The notes below the pieces were generated by a model. That model worked only from the letters and a program-made list of their open reading frames with translations. It made no database searches and had not been told where the DNA came from. The position numbers and the translations under genes were made by a program. From the NCBI RefSeq assembly GCF_006974105.1, contig NZ_CP036282.1, forward strand, positions 1,860,001 to 1,924,000: a stretch of DNA of 64,000 nt. The letters are read 5' to 3'. The stretch is from Rhodoferax aquaticus. Its GTDB lineage: Bacteria > Pseudomonadota > Gammaproteobacteria > Burkholderiales > Burkholderiaceae_C. Numbering within the stretch: the stretch's first letter is position 1; each line of letters begins with the position of its first letter. This document shows, one piece after another, positions 16,630 to 24,177 of this stretch.

Positions 16630-17607
16630 ATGGCAAAGAAAGTATTTTTGGATTTTGAGCAGCCAGTTGCCGAGCTCGAGAACAAGATCGAAGAACTGCG
16701 GTATGTGCAAAACGAATCCGCTGTGGATATTTCTGCCGAGATTGATCAGCTTGCTAAAAAAAGCTTGCAGCTTACGAAAGACATCTACAGTGATTTGTCG
16801 CCGTGGCAGATCACCAAAATCGCTCGGCACGCAGAGCGTCCTTACACCTTAGACTACGTGGGAGAGCTATTCACCCATTTCGTTGAATTACATGGCGACC
16901 GGCATTTTGCAGATGACCTCAGCATAGTCGGAGGGTTGGCACGATTCAACGGCACGCCGTGTATGGTCATAGGCCAGCAAAAAGGCCGAGATACGAAAGA
17001 GCGAGGCCTGCGAAATTTCGGGATGAGCAAGCCTGAGGGATATCGCAAGGCTTTGCGCTTGATGAAGCTCGCGGAGAAGTTTAAGCTGCCTGTTTTTACG
17101 TTTGTAGATACCCCTGGGGCCTACCCAGGCATTGATGCTGAAGAGCGTGGCCAATCAGAAGCCATTGGGCGAAATATTTTTGAAATGGCTCAGCTTGAGG
17201 TACCTATCATCACCACCATTATTGGTGAGGGCGGCTCTGGTGGAGCGCTAGCGATCTCCGTTGCAGACCAAGTGTTGATGTTGCAATACTCGGTGTACTC
17301 GGTCATCAGCCCTGAGGGATGTGCATCCATTCTCTGGAAAACATCAGAGCGGGCGCAAGACGCCGCAGATGCTTTGGGCATCACAGCACATAGGCTGAAA
17401 GCACTTGGGCTGGTCGACAAGATTGTGAGTGAGCCTGTTGGCGGAGCCCATCGCGATCACAAGCAGATGGCTGCATTCCTGAAACGCGCCTTAAGCGATG
17501 CCTATCGTCAAGTCAGTGATTTGAGCGTGTCTGCTTTGGTAGACCGGCGTTACGAACGACTGCAAAGCTATGGCCGCTTTGTAGATACCAAAACTGCTAC
17601 GAAGTAG
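16630..17607 (+). CDS. accA: Acetyl-CoA carboxylase carboxyltransferase, alpha subunit
   Basis: AccA forms, with AccD, the carboxyltransferase that makes malonyl-CoA for fatty acid synthesis. The 325-residue protein has the hallmark segments [50 protein letters not shown] and [20 protein letters not shown]. It starts at ATG 16630 with GGAG upstream. accD is not in the window. The gene sits between the glycosylase gene and tilS in one direction; accA-tilS neighbours are common in proteobacteria. Confidence 0.97.
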   Translation: MAKKVFLDFEQPVAELENKIEELRYVQNESAVDISAEIDQLAKKSLQLTKDIYSDLSPWQITKIARHAERPYTLDYVGELFTHFVELHGDRHFADDLSIVGGLARFNGTPCMVIGQQKGRDTKERGLRNFGMSKPEGYRKALRLMKLAEKFKLPVFTFVDTPGAYPGIDAEERGQSEAIGRNIFEMAQLEVPIITTIIGEGGSGGALAISVADQVLMLQYSVYSVISPEGCASILWKTSERAQDAADALGITAHRLKALGLVDKIVSEPVGGAHRDHKQMAAFLKRALSDAYRQVSDLSVSALVDRRYERLQSYGRFVDTKTATK

Positions 17608-17625
17608 GGAATAGGTGATTGCCGT

Positions 17626-18600
17626 ATGACGGTCTCATTTGAGACGGCCATCGCGCAATTTGAGCCTGAATTGCCGCTAGCTGTCGGATTCAGTGGCGGA
17701 GCCGACTCGACTGCTTTGCTGGTTGCGTGCGCTAGGAAGTGGCCTAGGGAGGTTGTCGCTGTTCATGTGAACCATGGATTGCAGGCAATGGCCTCTGTTT
17801 TTGAGCAGCACTGTCAATTGGTGTGCGCAGAATTGTCTGTAGAGTTGTTTGTGTGCAAAGTAGATGCAAAGCATCGGCCGGGCCAGAGCCCCGAAGACGC
17901 TGCGCGAAGAGCCCGCTATGCTGCTTTTGATGAAGTGATTCGGTCAGGCAGGATAACGCATTCGATTAAGTCCATCGCGCTTGCACAGCATGCCGATGAC
18001 CAAATTGAAACAATTCTTTTAGCCCTGAGTCGTGGCTCTGGGGTCGCGGGTGTAAGTGGCATGCCGGCCAAGTGGACGAGAAACGGGCACGTATTCTTCA
18101 GACCGTTGTTGCAGGTTTCCTCGATTGATGTGCGAGCTTGGTTACGCAGCTGTGGCGTAGAGCATATTGAAGATCCTAGCAATGCCGACGTAAGATTCAC
18201 ACGCAATTACATTCGTGGCACGTTGACACCCGTTCTTGAAACTGTCTTCCCACAATTTCGAGATACCTTTGCCCGCAGTGCCATGCACGCGGCGCAAGCC
18301 AATGATTTATTAGATGAGCTGGCCGAAATCGATGCCCAGACTGTTTGTGGTGGTGCTTTTCAAGATCCGGCCATACGTCTAATTCAGCAGTTGTCTCCAG
18401 CGCGGCAATCAAATTTCTTAAGGCATTGGCTTAAAAGACGTTACGGCGTTGTACCTACTACTGCACAGTTAAATGAGCTGAGAAGACTTGTGCAAGCCTG
18501 CACGACGCGTGGACACAACATCCATCTAAAAGTTGGGCATGGCCACGTCATGCGAAACGGTATGGTTTTGGCTTGGCACCATCCGAATGATTTGTGTTGA
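17626..18600 (+). CDS. tilS: tRNA(Ile)-lysidine synthetase
   Basis: TilS attaches lysine to C34 of tRNA-Ile(CAU), switching its identity to isoleucine; it is essential. The 324-residue protein begins with the PP-loop ATP motif GFSGGADSTALL (about residues 23-34), followed by VHVNHGLQ, ALAQHADDQIETILLALSRGSG and the conserved NADVRFTRNYIRGTL. It is shorter than the 432-residue E. coli enzyme and appears to lack most of the C-terminal domain, as in many betaproteobacteria. It starts 18 bp after accA, probably in the same operon, and ends 140 bp before tRNA-Ser. Confidence 0.94.
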   Translation: MTVSFETAIAQFEPELPLAVGFSGGADSTALLVACARKWPREVVAVHVNHGLQAMASVFEQHCQLVCAELSVELFVCKVDAKHRPGQSPEDAARRARYAAFDEVIRSGRITHSIKSIALAQHADDQIETILLALSRGSGVAGVSGMPAKWTRNGHVFFRPLLQVSSIDVRAWLRSCGVEHIEDPSNADVRFTRNYIRGTLTPVLETVFPQFRDTFARSAMHAAQANDLLDELAEIDAQTVCGGAFQDPAIRLIQQLSPARQSNFLRHWLKRRYGVVPTTAQLNELRRLVQACTTRGHNIHLKVGHGHVMRNGMVLAWHHPNDLC

Positions 18601-18700
18601 CTCTTCATGTCGTCAATGTCGACATGGCTCACTCACTGAGCGCTTTATGGTCTGCGGGAGGTTCGGTGCACCGGACGTTCAACCTAGAACGGACCTTGAG

Positions 18701-18729
18701 TCTAAAAGGCTTGTTTTTCATGCGATAAT
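18701..18729 (+). promoter_or_regulatory. Possible promoter of tRNA-Ser
   Basis: GATAAT (18724-18729) is a good -10 box 11 bp before the tRNA 5' end. At 17-bp spacing the -35 position reads TCTAAA, a poor match. Only the -10 is convincing; the tRNA could also be processed from an upstream transcript. Confidence 0.35.
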
Positions 18730-18740
18730 ACGTGCTGTCT

Positions 18741-18833
18741 GGAAACGTGACCGAGTGGCCGAAGGTGCTCCCCTGCTAAGGGAGTATGGGGTGTAGAGCC
18801 TCATCGAGGGTTCGAATCCCTCCGTTTCCGCCA
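18741..18833 (+). tRNA. tRNA-Ser (anticodon GCU)
   Basis: This is a full cloverleaf of class II size. The acceptor stem GGAAACG pairs with CGTTTCC, with G discriminator (18830) and encoded CCA (18831-18833). The anticodon stem CTCCC/GGGAG (18768-18772, 18780-18784) holds the loop CTGCTAA with anticodon GCT at 18775-18777, reading AGC/AGU. A long variable arm and a T arm (GAGGGTTCGAATCCCTC) follow. An intrinsic terminator lies 8 bp downstream. Confidence 0.97.
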
Positions 18834-18840
18834 GAAAACA

Positions 18841-18873
18841 AAAAAAGCCCGTGATTTTCATGGGCTTTTTTTT
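18841..18873 (+). terminator. Intrinsic terminator after tRNA-Ser
   Basis: The hairpin AAAAAAGCCCGTGA/TCATGGGCTTTTTT has a T run through 18873. The A run on the other side could make it work in both directions. Confidence 0.9.
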
Positions 18874-19106
18874 GTCTTGTTGTTTTGACTATCAAATCAA
18901 CTATCAAATGAAGTGCCGGTTGTTTGGCTGCTTTGGGCGACTTGCGGAAGATGGTCAGTGATTGCTTTCTGAAAGATAATCGCTTCCACTTGTCGCACCG
19001 AAGGATACGCAGTCGCTTAGTTGTGCCAACAGAAGCGTCTAAGGCTGGTAAAACACTTCCTATTCAGTACCTGCCCTCCCGCTTTTCCAGATGCCTACTT
19101 TTGATC

Positions 19107-19589
19107 ATGGATAAATCCTTGCTGCAGCAGCAGGTGCTGGAGCGGCTCTCCGAAGATCTGCTGCAAACCGAACAGGCAGCGCGTGCTGCCCATGAAACGG
19201 CGACTCACGAAGAAAACATTGCCGAAAACAAATACGACACATTGGGACTCGAAGCCGCCTACCTGGCCACCGGCCAGGCTCGGCGCGCCGAAGGCATCCG
19301 CCAGTCGATAGTTTATTGGCGCCAATTTCGCCCGTGCCCCTACGACGCCAGCAAAGGGATACAGCTTGGCGCGCTGGTCTGCCTAGTCGATTCCGACGAC
19401 AAGCAGCAACAGCTTTTTCTCGGGCCGGATGGGGGCAGTATGAAGTTGGTCAGCGGCGCTCAGCTCGTTCAGGTCATCAGCAGCGAAGCCCCTTTGGGCA
19501 AGGCCATACTGGGTAAATGTGAGGGTGATGAGGTGTGGATACAGGTCGCTCCAATGCGACAGCAATTTGAGGTACTGTGGGTTTGTTAA
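19107..19589 (+). CDS. GreA/GreB-like transcript cleavage/elongation factor family protein
   Basis: This 160-residue protein has a predicted coiled coil at about residues 1-70 (LLQQQVLERLSEDLLQTEQA onward) and a GreA/B C-terminal FKBP-like domain (about 85-155) ending VISSEAPLGKAILGKCEGDE. That is the conserved SPLGRALLGKxxGDEV motif of Gre factors, which enter the RNA polymerase secondary channel. The ATG at 19107 is chosen because upstream codons read through intergenic sequence. It differs from canonical GreA and GreB in length and coiled-coil sequence, so it may modulate polymerase rather than stimulate cleavage. The function is inferred from the domain only. Confidence 0.75.
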   Translation: MDKSLLQQQVLERLSEDLLQTEQAARAAHETATHEENIAENKYDTLGLEAAYLATGQARRAEGIRQSIVYWRQFRPCPYDASKGIQLGALVCLVDSDDKQQQLFLGPDGGSMKLVSGAQLVQVISSEAPLGKAILGKCEGDEVWIQVAPMRQQFEVLWVC

Positions 19590-19765
19590 GCCGCAAGCAA
19601 GCCCACGTCAAATTGGCTGAGGTTAGCAGACGTGCCTGGAGGCTAGACTTCGGCTGTGGGCAACTTGCGGGTATTCATGAATAACCAGTAACTGGAAGCC
19701 AAATTTGGTTGTTGCCACCGACCGAAAATGTGCCTATCAGAGACAAAGGGGCATAGGCCATTTAT

Positions 19766-20899
19766 CTATGGGCGATCAGCAAACTGCAGCTGAATGCGGG
19801 CACGCTCAGCAGTTGCCTCCATCAGCACGCGTACGCACTCGCCATCGAGCCGTCCGCTGGCCACTTCTTGGTCCAACTCTTGGATAATGTGCGCTTCAGT
19901 CCAGGCTGGCTTATAGGGCCGAACATTGGAAAGCGCGTCATACACATCCGCCACAGCGACTATACGGGCCTCCAGCGGAATCTGGTCCATCAGCAGCCCA
20001 TGCGGGTAGCCAGAGCCATCACCACGTTCATGGTGGCAGGTGACGATATTGCGCATAACATCAAAGGCCAAACCATTCTCCATCTGCAAATCGCACCCCA
20101 TCTGCACAACAATGGATTCACCGATCGCTACATGGCGGCGCATGATCACCCACTCATCTCCGTCCAGCTTGCCAGGTTTGAGCAAAACCCTGTCGGGGAT
20201 GCCCACCTTGCCCACATCATGAAGCGGAGCGAACAGAAATACGTACTCAATGAATTCGTCAGTCAGCGAGTGACTTTCTGCCAGCTTGAGCGCCATCAAA
20301 TGCGAGTACGCGGCCATGCGCTCCAGATGTTGGCCGGTTTCAAGATCGCGAATGCGCGACAGGCCACTTGCCATTTGTACCGTGCCCACCATGCCGCTGA
20401 CTACCTGCAGCTGCAGCAAATACAGCTGCGCGATCAGGTGCGAAAACATCTCCAAAAACTCGGTCATGTCCGCACTAAAAAAATGCGGCTGCTTGGAATC
20501 AAAAAACAAAAAACCTGCCAGCTGATTCCCCTTAAAAATCGGCACTGTCAAGCTGGAGCGGTAGGCATGCCGCTTGAGCCAGTCGGTGTGTTGAGTTGAG
20601 GCCGCTAGGCTCGTATCAATGTCATCCACTACCCGACTCATTCGCCCGTCCGCCAGCACCTTTAAAGAAGGCACATTTTGCAACTTGGCCTCGTAATGGT
20701 CCAGGTGCATGCCATCGCGGTTGCTGCTGACGAAGGTCTTGAGTGCATCGGTGCGCGGGTCGTAAGCGGCCAGAGCCACCCTGTCGATACCTGGGTAGCG
20801 AGAGCTAATGGCACCGTGGACGGTTTTTAGCTGGGACTCCAGATTGGCTGAGGCCGGAGTCGCAGCACCGCCTAGGGCATGGTAGGTCGTGCTAGTCAT
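19766..20899 (-). CDS. GAF - HD-GYP domain protein (putative c-di-GMP phosphodiesterase)
   Basis: This 377-residue protein has a GAF-like sensor at about residues 25-165 (SRYPGIDRVALAAYDPRTDA; SSLTVPIFKGNQLAGFLFFD) and an HD-GYP domain at about 175-370. Metal and catalytic motifs are ETGQHLERMAAYS, FAPLHDVGKVGIPD, HHERGDGSGYPHGL and ARIVAVADVYDALS. HD-GYP proteins hydrolyse cyclic di-GMP, mostly to GMP, and control motility, biofilm and virulence. No transmembrane segment is seen, so it is cytosolic. Its ATG overlaps the stop codon of a small upstream gene (ATGA), so the two are translated together. Confidence 0.9.
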   Translation of the reverse strand: MTSTTYHALGGAATPASANLESQLKTVHGAISSRYPGIDRVALAAYDPRTDALKTFVSSNRDGMHLDHYEAKLQNVPSLKVLADGRMSRVVDDIDTSLAASTQHTDWLKRHAYRSSLTVPIFKGNQLAGFLFFDSKQPHFFSADMTEFLEMFSHLIAQLYLLQLQVVSGMVGTVQMASGLSRIRDLETGQHLERMAAYSHLMALKLAESHSLTDEFIEYVFLFAPLHDVGKVGIPDRVLLKPGKLDGDEWVIMRRHVAIGESIVVQMGCDLQMENGLAFDVMRNIVTCHHERGDGSGYPHGLLMDQIPLEARIVAVADVYDALSNVRPYKPAWTEAHIIQELDQEVASGRLDGECVRVLMEATAERARIQLQFADRP

Positions 20900-21120
20900 G
20901 AAAACGCTAGCTGCGGCGTATTGGAACGAAGCATCTCGTCGACTGCATCGAGAAGCCCAGAGGTGGATTCGCCATCCTTGAAGTGAAACAGGTACATGGA
21001 GTGATCACCCCAACCACCTGCTGTGACAACGCGCTGGAGGTGGCGGTCTGCACTGAGCTTGAGCTTAGTTTTCACGCCGTTGGCATCGCGATCAGCGTCG
21101 GAAACGGTCAGCACTTCCAC
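20896..21120 (-). CDS. Small protein of unknown function, coupled to the HD-GYP gene
   Basis: This 74-residue reading starts at GTG 21120 (an exact start is uncertain; the frame is open about 15 codons further up) and ends in an ATGA overlap with the HD-GYP start. The sequence is polar with motifs TVSDADRDANGVKTKLKLSA and SMYLFHFKDGESTSGLLDAV. I do not recognise a family. The overlap supports real translation. A solo IS3 end lies about 75 bp upstream, so this could be the 3' remnant of a longer gene that lost its 5' part. Confidence 0.5.
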   Translation of the reverse strand: MEVLTVSDADRDANGVKTKLKLSADRHLQRVVTAGGWGDHSMYLFHFKDGESTSGLLDAVDEMLRSNTPQLAFS

Positions 21121-21195
21121 TCGCTCTGCCAGTTGGTTGCTTAATGCATCGTTTTCGTTGACTGGACTTCACCCGCTTTAACAGACACCTGTAAA

Positions 21196-21247
21196 GGTCT
21201 GCATAACAGTTCTGCTTCTTAGTTCAGCGGAAATTGGGGGGATTACC
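21196..21247 (+). mobile_element. Solo right end of an IS3-family element
   Basis: The 52 bases align with the right end of the IS3 remnant at 2699-2751: both read GCATAAC/GTATAAC, TTCTGCTTCTTAG/TTCTACTTTTAGG, CAGCGGAA/CAGTGGAA, then a G run and ATTACC/TACC. No transposase sequence adjoins it. It marks a former insertion, or a recombination point, between the HD-GYP pair and serB. Confidence 0.7.
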
Positions 21248-21392
21248 GTCTGAATAGCACGCTGTTGAATTGCACTGAAACCTGACCCAGTGGGTCAGTT
21301 TTAGATGCAAATCAACAAAGGACGTAAGCACAGAGTATTTTTGAAAGCTGGTGCTGCTCGTTTTTTGTCGCTCCAGCATTACACTGGTAGGC

Positions 21393-22460
21393 ATGACACA
21401 GATTACAGAACTATCTCCCGGTTTGGTGTTGCAAAACACGTTGTCACAGTCCTCCCTCAAGGACTACAAGTTGATAGCTTTTGATATGGACTCAACGCTG
21501 ATCAACATAGAGTGTGTTGATGAAATTGCGGACGTGGTCGGGCGCAAAGCAGAGGTTGCTGCCATCACGGATGCAGCGATGCGTGGGGAAATCACCGATT
21601 ACAAGGACAGCCTTCGCCGACGTGTCGCTTTGCTAAAAGGCGTTACTGTTGCTTCAATGCAAGAAGTGTATGAAACCCGGTTAAAGCTTAATCCTGGCGC
21701 GGTAGAGCTGGTTCTTGCTTGTAAGGAAGCAGGATTAAAAATTCTTTTGGTCAGTGGTGGTTTTTCTTTCTTTACAGATAGGATTCGCGATCGCCTAGGT
21801 ATTGACTTCACGCGTTCAAACGTTCTAGGAGTGGTTGATGGAGTGTTGACAGGGGCCTTGATTGACCAGCCATGGGGAGACATATGCGACGGTGAAGAGA
21901 AACGGAAAATGCTCCTGTGGACCTGCGGAGAGCTTGGAATTTCTCCCAGTCAAGTGATTGCCGTAGGTGATGGCGCAAACGATTTGCCCATGATGTCTAC
22001 AGGCTGCCTGTCCGTCGCTTATCACGCAAAACCTGCTGTACGAGAGCGGGCAAACATCGCGATTAATGAAGGTGGTTTAGATCGCTTGCTCGAGGTTGTA
22101 CGCCCTTATGCGCAGGCAAAACCAAAATCGCTGGACTTATCCGTATTAGATGATTTGGTGGGTGGGGATCCGGCCAAGTTTCGCAAGTTCGCTATGCTGT
22201 TTATCAGCTCCTTGGGCGATGTGCTTTCGCAGGTAGATGCTGCGGTCGCTGCAAGCGACTTGGCGACTCTGGCCGCTATGGGGCACCGCGCAAAATCTAC
22301 TGCCATGAACATCGGTGCTGCTGAGTTCTCTGAACAATGTCTTTTGCTTGAGCAAAGCGCAAAAGCCAACCAAGTCGATAGTGCTCTTAGGATTGCACAT
22401 GGGTTGCGACCGTTGTTCGACGGTATCAAAGCGGAAATCGATCTCCGACTTGCTAGTTAG
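21393..22460 (+). CDS. serB: Phosphoserine phosphatase SerB fused to a C-terminal HPt domain
   Basis: Residues 1-237 are a complete SerB of the HAD superfamily: nucleophile motif FDMDSTLINIECVDEIA, motif II SGGFSFFTDRIRDRLG and motif III/IV VIAVGDGANDLPMM, ending DRLLEVVR where the ordinary enzyme stops. It dephosphorylates phosphoserine, the last step of serine synthesis. The frame then runs on through a short Ala/Pro/Lys linker into an HPt domain (about 248-350): LDLSVLDDLVGGDPAKFRKF, a helical pair, and MGHRAKSTAMNIGA, where His298 fits the phospho-accepting HPt histidine. The total is 355 residues against the usual roughly 236. ATG 21393 is used. It converges on a receiver gene 18 bp away. 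The fusion is seen directly; a signalling role is inference. Confidence 0.92.
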   Translation: MTQITELSPGLVLQNTLSQSSLKDYKLIAFDMDSTLINIECVDEIADVVGRKAEVAAITDAAMRGEITDYKDSLRRRVALLKGVTVASMQEVYETRLKLNPGAVELVLACKEAGLKILLVSGGFSFFTDRIRDRLGIDFTRSNVLGVVDGVLTGALIDQPWGDICDGEEKRKMLLWTCGELGISPSQVIAVGDGANDLPMMSTGCLSVAYHAKPAVRERANIAINEGGLDRLLEVVRPYAQAKPKSLDLSVLDDLVGGDPAKFRKFAMLFISSLGDVLSQVDAAVAASDLATLAAMGHRAKSTAMNIGAAEFSEQCLLLEQSAKANQVDSALRIAHGLRPLFDGIKAEIDLRLAS

Positions 22461-22478
22461 TCCTAGGAGTGCTGGGCA

Positions 22479-22913
22479 CTAGGCTAGCTTATTGATAAGT
22501 TGCAGTAGAGCTGTTTTATCTACCGGTTTGGATAAAGTGCCCAATAACGTAAAGCGACGTAGTTGGGCTACTAGTGACGCCGAGTGCATGACGTCACTTG
22601 CTTGGCCAGAAACAATGATCAACGCACCAGCAAAACCGCCTTTAGCGACGGCGGCCATGAACTCAAACCCATCCATTCCCGGCATGTGCAAATCACTCAA
22701 CATCAAGTGAAAAGGTGCGTTTGCCTTTGCCTTGGACAGAGCGCTCAGCGCTTGCTCCCCACTAGCTGCTGCAACGATATCTAGTATCCCCAGTCCTTTG
22801 AGGGCTTCAGCAATAACTTCCAACTGAAATGGGTCATCGTCTACTACCAAGACTCTGAGAGCCTCGCGCGTTTTGGGGAGGTCGCCAACTGGCTTTGCGT
22901 TGAGTGTGTTCAT
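22479..22913 (-). CDS. Stand-alone CheY-like response regulator
   Basis: This 144-residue single receiver domain has the acidic pair in RVLVVDDDPFQLEV, phospho-acceptor Asp74 in LMLSDLHMPGMDGFEF, the Ser/Thr position in ALIIVSGQA and Lys in GTLSKPVD. There is no output domain, so it should act by protein contact or as a relay intermediate. It lies 12 bp downstream of the chemoreceptor-like gene in the same direction and ends 18 bp from the convergent serB-HPt gene. It closely resembles the lone receiver at 43743-44180, including the MPGMDGF and SKP segments. Confidence 0.92.
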   Translation of the reverse strand: MNTLNAKPVGDLPKTREALRVLVVDDDPFQLEVIAEALKGLGILDIVAAASGEQALSALSKAKANAPFHLMLSDLHMPGMDGFEFMAAVAKGGFAGALIIVSGQASDVMHSASLVAQLRRFTLLGTLSKPVDKTALLQLINKLA

Positions 22914-22925
22914 TTGTGATTAGGC

Positions 22926-24053
22926 TCACCGGCGGGTGCGCACGTGGTTCTGATCTTCCATGGTGTACGTCTTGCTCAAACTTCCCATCCATTCTTCCAC
23001 GGTTGGTAGGGGTTCGTCTAGGTTGTCCTGCATCCGCTTCATATCGGCTTCTACACCGCTAAGAATTTGCGACACACGATCCTGAAACTGCATGGCCATC
23101 AGCAGGTTTTCCACTTCGTGCCGCACCGTAAGCCCATGGCTTCGCATGGAGTCTGCGGAGGCGCCCAACTTTCGTACATGGTTAAGGACATCTTCCACAA
23201 TGGAGCCGGACATAGAGACGGCATGTTGGTCTTGCGCGTTGGACTCTTCGGCGGATGCCATGGTTTGTGCCATGACGGACACTACCTGATCCACCCTAGT
23301 GCCAATTTTCTTGCCGGTTTCAGCTGAACGTTGCGATAGCTTTCTTACTTCTGCGGCTACCACGGCAAAACCTCGCCCTGATTCACCTGCTCTAGCTGCT
23401 TCAATAGCGGCATTAATTGCCAGCAAGTTGGTTTGGGCGGCGATGCTGCTAACGTCGGCCGCCATGGCCCGAAGTTCATTCGTTTCATTGGCGAGGTGGC
23501 GAATGTTTGAAATCATAGTGTCCTTACCCTCAATGACCGAGGTTAAGGAACCTACCACTGGTTGCAGCTGACGCTCGCACAGAGTTAGCAGGCCAATGGT
23601 GCTGTTGCTAGAGTCGGGGCTTAAGCCGGGGCCTGAGCCAATGCCAGCAAGGTCAAATTGCTGGAGTACCGTGGCAAAGCTGGTGGTCAGTTGCACCACT
23701 GCTCCCTCCGTCTGGGACTTGACGGCGCTAACGTGGTGTTGCCACGCCGGCAGCACCTGCTTGAGCAGGTCACTGAGATCATCTGCAGAGTAGGGTGGGG
23801 CAGAGTCTTGTGACGATGCGCTGCCTAGTGCATATCTTTCCTCGATAGTAGATCCGCGTTGCCATTGCAACATGACGATGACCACAACGACAAAGACTCC
23901 GACCAAGCTCAGCCAGCGTAGCCACATGGCGTCATCCACAAGTGCAGGGATTGTTACCAATCCAGTGGCAACTAGCACTAGCACCCAAGTTAGCGCTGTG
24001 GGCGGGGCCATGCGATTGCTTTGATCGCCTTGGGCCTCGTTGATTTGCGACAT
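22926..24053 (-). CDS. Methyl-accepting chemotaxis-like protein without a periplasmic sensor domain
   Basis: This 375-residue protein has two closely spaced transmembrane helices (about residues 20-39 and 43-62), leaving no room for a periplasmic ligand-binding domain. A cytoplasmic region follows, with the chemoreceptor hairpin [21 protein letters not shown] (about 205-225) and [18 protein letters not shown]. The C-terminus has [15 protein letters not shown] 24053 has AAGGGA upstream. It probably senses a membrane or cytosolic signal and controls a CheA-type kinase or the neighbouring receiver. The receiver gene follows at 12 bp, so the two form an operon. No cheA, cheW or cheR lies in the window. 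Confidence 0.87.
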   Translation of the reverse strand: MSQINEAQGDQSNRMAPPTALTWVLVLVATGLVTIPALVDDAMWLRWLSLVGVFVVVVIVMLQWQRGSTIEERYALGSASSQDSAPPYSADDLSDLLKQVLPAWQHHVSAVKSQTEGAVVQLTTSFATVLQQFDLAGIGSGPGLSPDSSNSTIGLLTLCERQLQPVVGSLTSVIEGKDTMISNIRHLANETNELRAMAADVSSIAAQTNLLAINAAIEAARAGESGRGFAVVAAEVRKLSQRSAETGKKIGTRVDQVVSVMAQTMASAEESNAQDQHAVSMSGSIVEDVLNHVRKLGASADSMRSHGLTVRHEVENLLMAMQFQDRVSQILSGVEADMKRMQDNLDEPLPTVEEWMGSLSKTYTMEDQNHVRTRR

Positions 24054-24177
24054 AAGTGGCGGTCCCTTAAAAAATTTCAACACCGCGTGTACGTGGCACG
24101 CTCTGAGTAAAACTTTCGGCCCTTTTCATTCCCCTGTGGCCAACGAGGAGGGCTCTTAAAACAATAGTACCTAGTTT

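Noticed and set aside
18741..19107. Integrative element attached at tRNA-Ser
   Set aside because: No copy of the tRNA 3' end and no integrase was found downstream; the only repeat is a short CTATCAAAT duplication.
21255..21300. IS21-like end (TTGCACTGAAACCTGACCCA) upstream of serB
   Set aside because: A short match from memory without the rest of an element; the same region also forms a plain CTGACCCA/TGGGTCAG palindrome.
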